A stretch of DNA of 64,000 nucleotides from Georgfuchsia sp049276455 (GTDB taxonomy: Bacteria > Pseudomonadota > Gammaproteobacteria > Burkholderiales > Rhodocyclaceae). Both the position numbers and the translations under genes were made by a program. Numbering within the stretch: the first letter of the stretch is position 1; each line of letters starts with the position of its first letter. Of the stretch, positions 63,458-64,000 are shown in pieces. Location of the stretch: assembly GCA_049276455.1 (NCBI GenBank), contig JBASWL010000220.1, positions 20,695 through 84,694 on the forward strand, in the 5' to 3' direction. The notes under the pieces were generated by a model. It worked only from the letters and a program-made list of their open reading frames with translations, searched no databases and was not told the origin of the DNA.

Positions 63458-63757
63458 TTATGGTAGCGCTGGCCGGTCATGGCGATCCTCCTTAAAAATT
63501 CTTGTTTGTACGATTATGCCTTGATACCTTGGTTTTGCGCAGACTCCGGGTAGGGGAGCGGGGTCGGGAAACGGAACCTCGGTGCCGTGAAAAGCGCTAT
63601 GGGGACATTTTGATTCAGGATAAGCGCCGAAAAGTACGACGTGCTCGAGCATCCAAAAATAACTGGATCCGGCCTTCTCCGCAGCTTGGGCCGAACGGCG
63701 GATGAAGTTGCCGTTCGAGGTCGGCACCATGCTCACACGACATATGCCTACTCGCAT
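63458..63757 (-). pseudogene. Truncated LLM-class oxidoreductase gene
   Basis: 99 codons from an ATG with a strong ribosome site (GGAGGAGGGAGG). The first 70 residues (MRVGICRVSMVPTSNGNF, then FWMLEHVVLFGAYPES) resemble the N-terminus of LLM oxidoreductases, in which EHVVLF and PFPDPAPLP are common. After that the frame reads unrelated text and stops, and the barrel is missing. So it is a decayed or truncated copy, different from the LLM gene at 60489. Whether the rest was deleted cannot be told. Confidence 0.6.
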
Positions 63758-64000
63758 AGTTCCTCCCTCCTCCCCCCGAAGTGAGCAGCGCGCCCCCTCG
63801 ACTGATTGTCGTATCGGCCCGATTCATCGGCTTATTGACACGCCTGCGACTATAGTTGATGGAGTGAGTAAATAATAGGGCACCTCGAATAACTCGGCGA
63901 TTTTGCTGAAGCTGGCGACGACTGAGATTGCATGACCGAATTACACACGAATTCAATTACAAACCGCTTCAATTTGAAGCGCACCTGCCCCGTTTTACTC
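63758..64000. other. Right-end non-coding stretch
   Basis: About 240 bp to the window edge. I see no gene, only the likely promoter area of the LLM-sulfotransferase group. The long frames here are antisense or lack any motif. Confidence 0.35.

Noticed and set aside
63615..63956. 113-codon frame on the - strand at the right end
   Set aside because: It runs out of frame over the truncated LLM gene and is rich in Arg and Ser without any known pattern.
1..64000. CRISPR array, prophage, toxin-antitoxin or defence island
   Set aside because: No regularly spaced repeats, integrase, phage structural genes or paired small toxin genes were seen anywhere in the window.

Overview
The window looks like a contiguous piece of chromosome from a Gram-negative betaproteobacterium that respires nitrate. 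The best guess is a denitrifier of the Rhodocyclales / Sterolibacteriaceae kind. This rests on the housekeeping order glnE, yhdP, nitrilase, tldD, on the beta-type Hfq, and on a full narXL-narK-narGHJI block; it is inference, not a database match. Coding density is high. I see no rRNA, tRNA, CRISPR array or prophage. The only mobile-element trace is a broken transposase tail near the left end.

Layout. 1-775 is the N-terminal part of argJ. 776-1783 is a gene-poor kilobase with the transposase remnant. 1784-10795 holds glnE and, divergently, yhdP-nit-tldD. 11398-21667 is mixed metabolism and signalling: a cNMP/GGDEF protein, aroG, a GT39-like and UbiA-type membrane pair, a cNMP-domain protein, a cobalamin adenosyltransferase, a pabB-pabC fusion, an MFS exporter, VanZ-like and DUF2721 membrane proteins, and a bacteriohemerythrin. 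A solitary, slightly divergent hfq lies at 21797-22033. 22464-40866 is the nitrate-respiration region. It starts with a NirJ/AhbD-like radical SAM protein on the + strand. On the - strand it continues as narX-narL-uspA-narK1-porin-narK2-narG-narH-narJ-narI-nnrS, an unknown acidic protein and a CBS-domain protein.

41122-48301 carries yceH, a Yip1-type membrane protein, and an arginine/proline catabolism pair: putA followed by a single polypeptide fusing arginase to ornithine aminotransferase. Together these two proteins could take arginine to glutamate. 48549-53357 is the prkA-yeaH-spoVR stress/kinase operon, followed by a pterin dehydratase. 53767-60114 is a complete suf operon (sufR-B-C-D-S-U-T plus a Rieske ferredoxin) with a clear palindromic operator in front of sufR. 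It would supply the Fe-S clusters that NarG, NarH and the radical SAM enzyme need.

60489-63757 looks accessory: an LLM flavin oxidoreductase, a sulfotransferase, an NTF2/SnoaL-like protein and a truncated second LLM gene, all on the - strand. By eye it seems less GC-rich than the rest. Its substrate cannot be read from the sequence.

The most unusual items are the arginase-ornithine aminotransferase fusion with a 13-bp perfect hairpin in front of its partner putA, the apparent ATT start of nnrS, the orphan hfq, the hairpin-dense spacer splitting narH from narJ, and the LLM/sulfotransferase/SnoaL group. I did not find a wholly new defence or mobile system.
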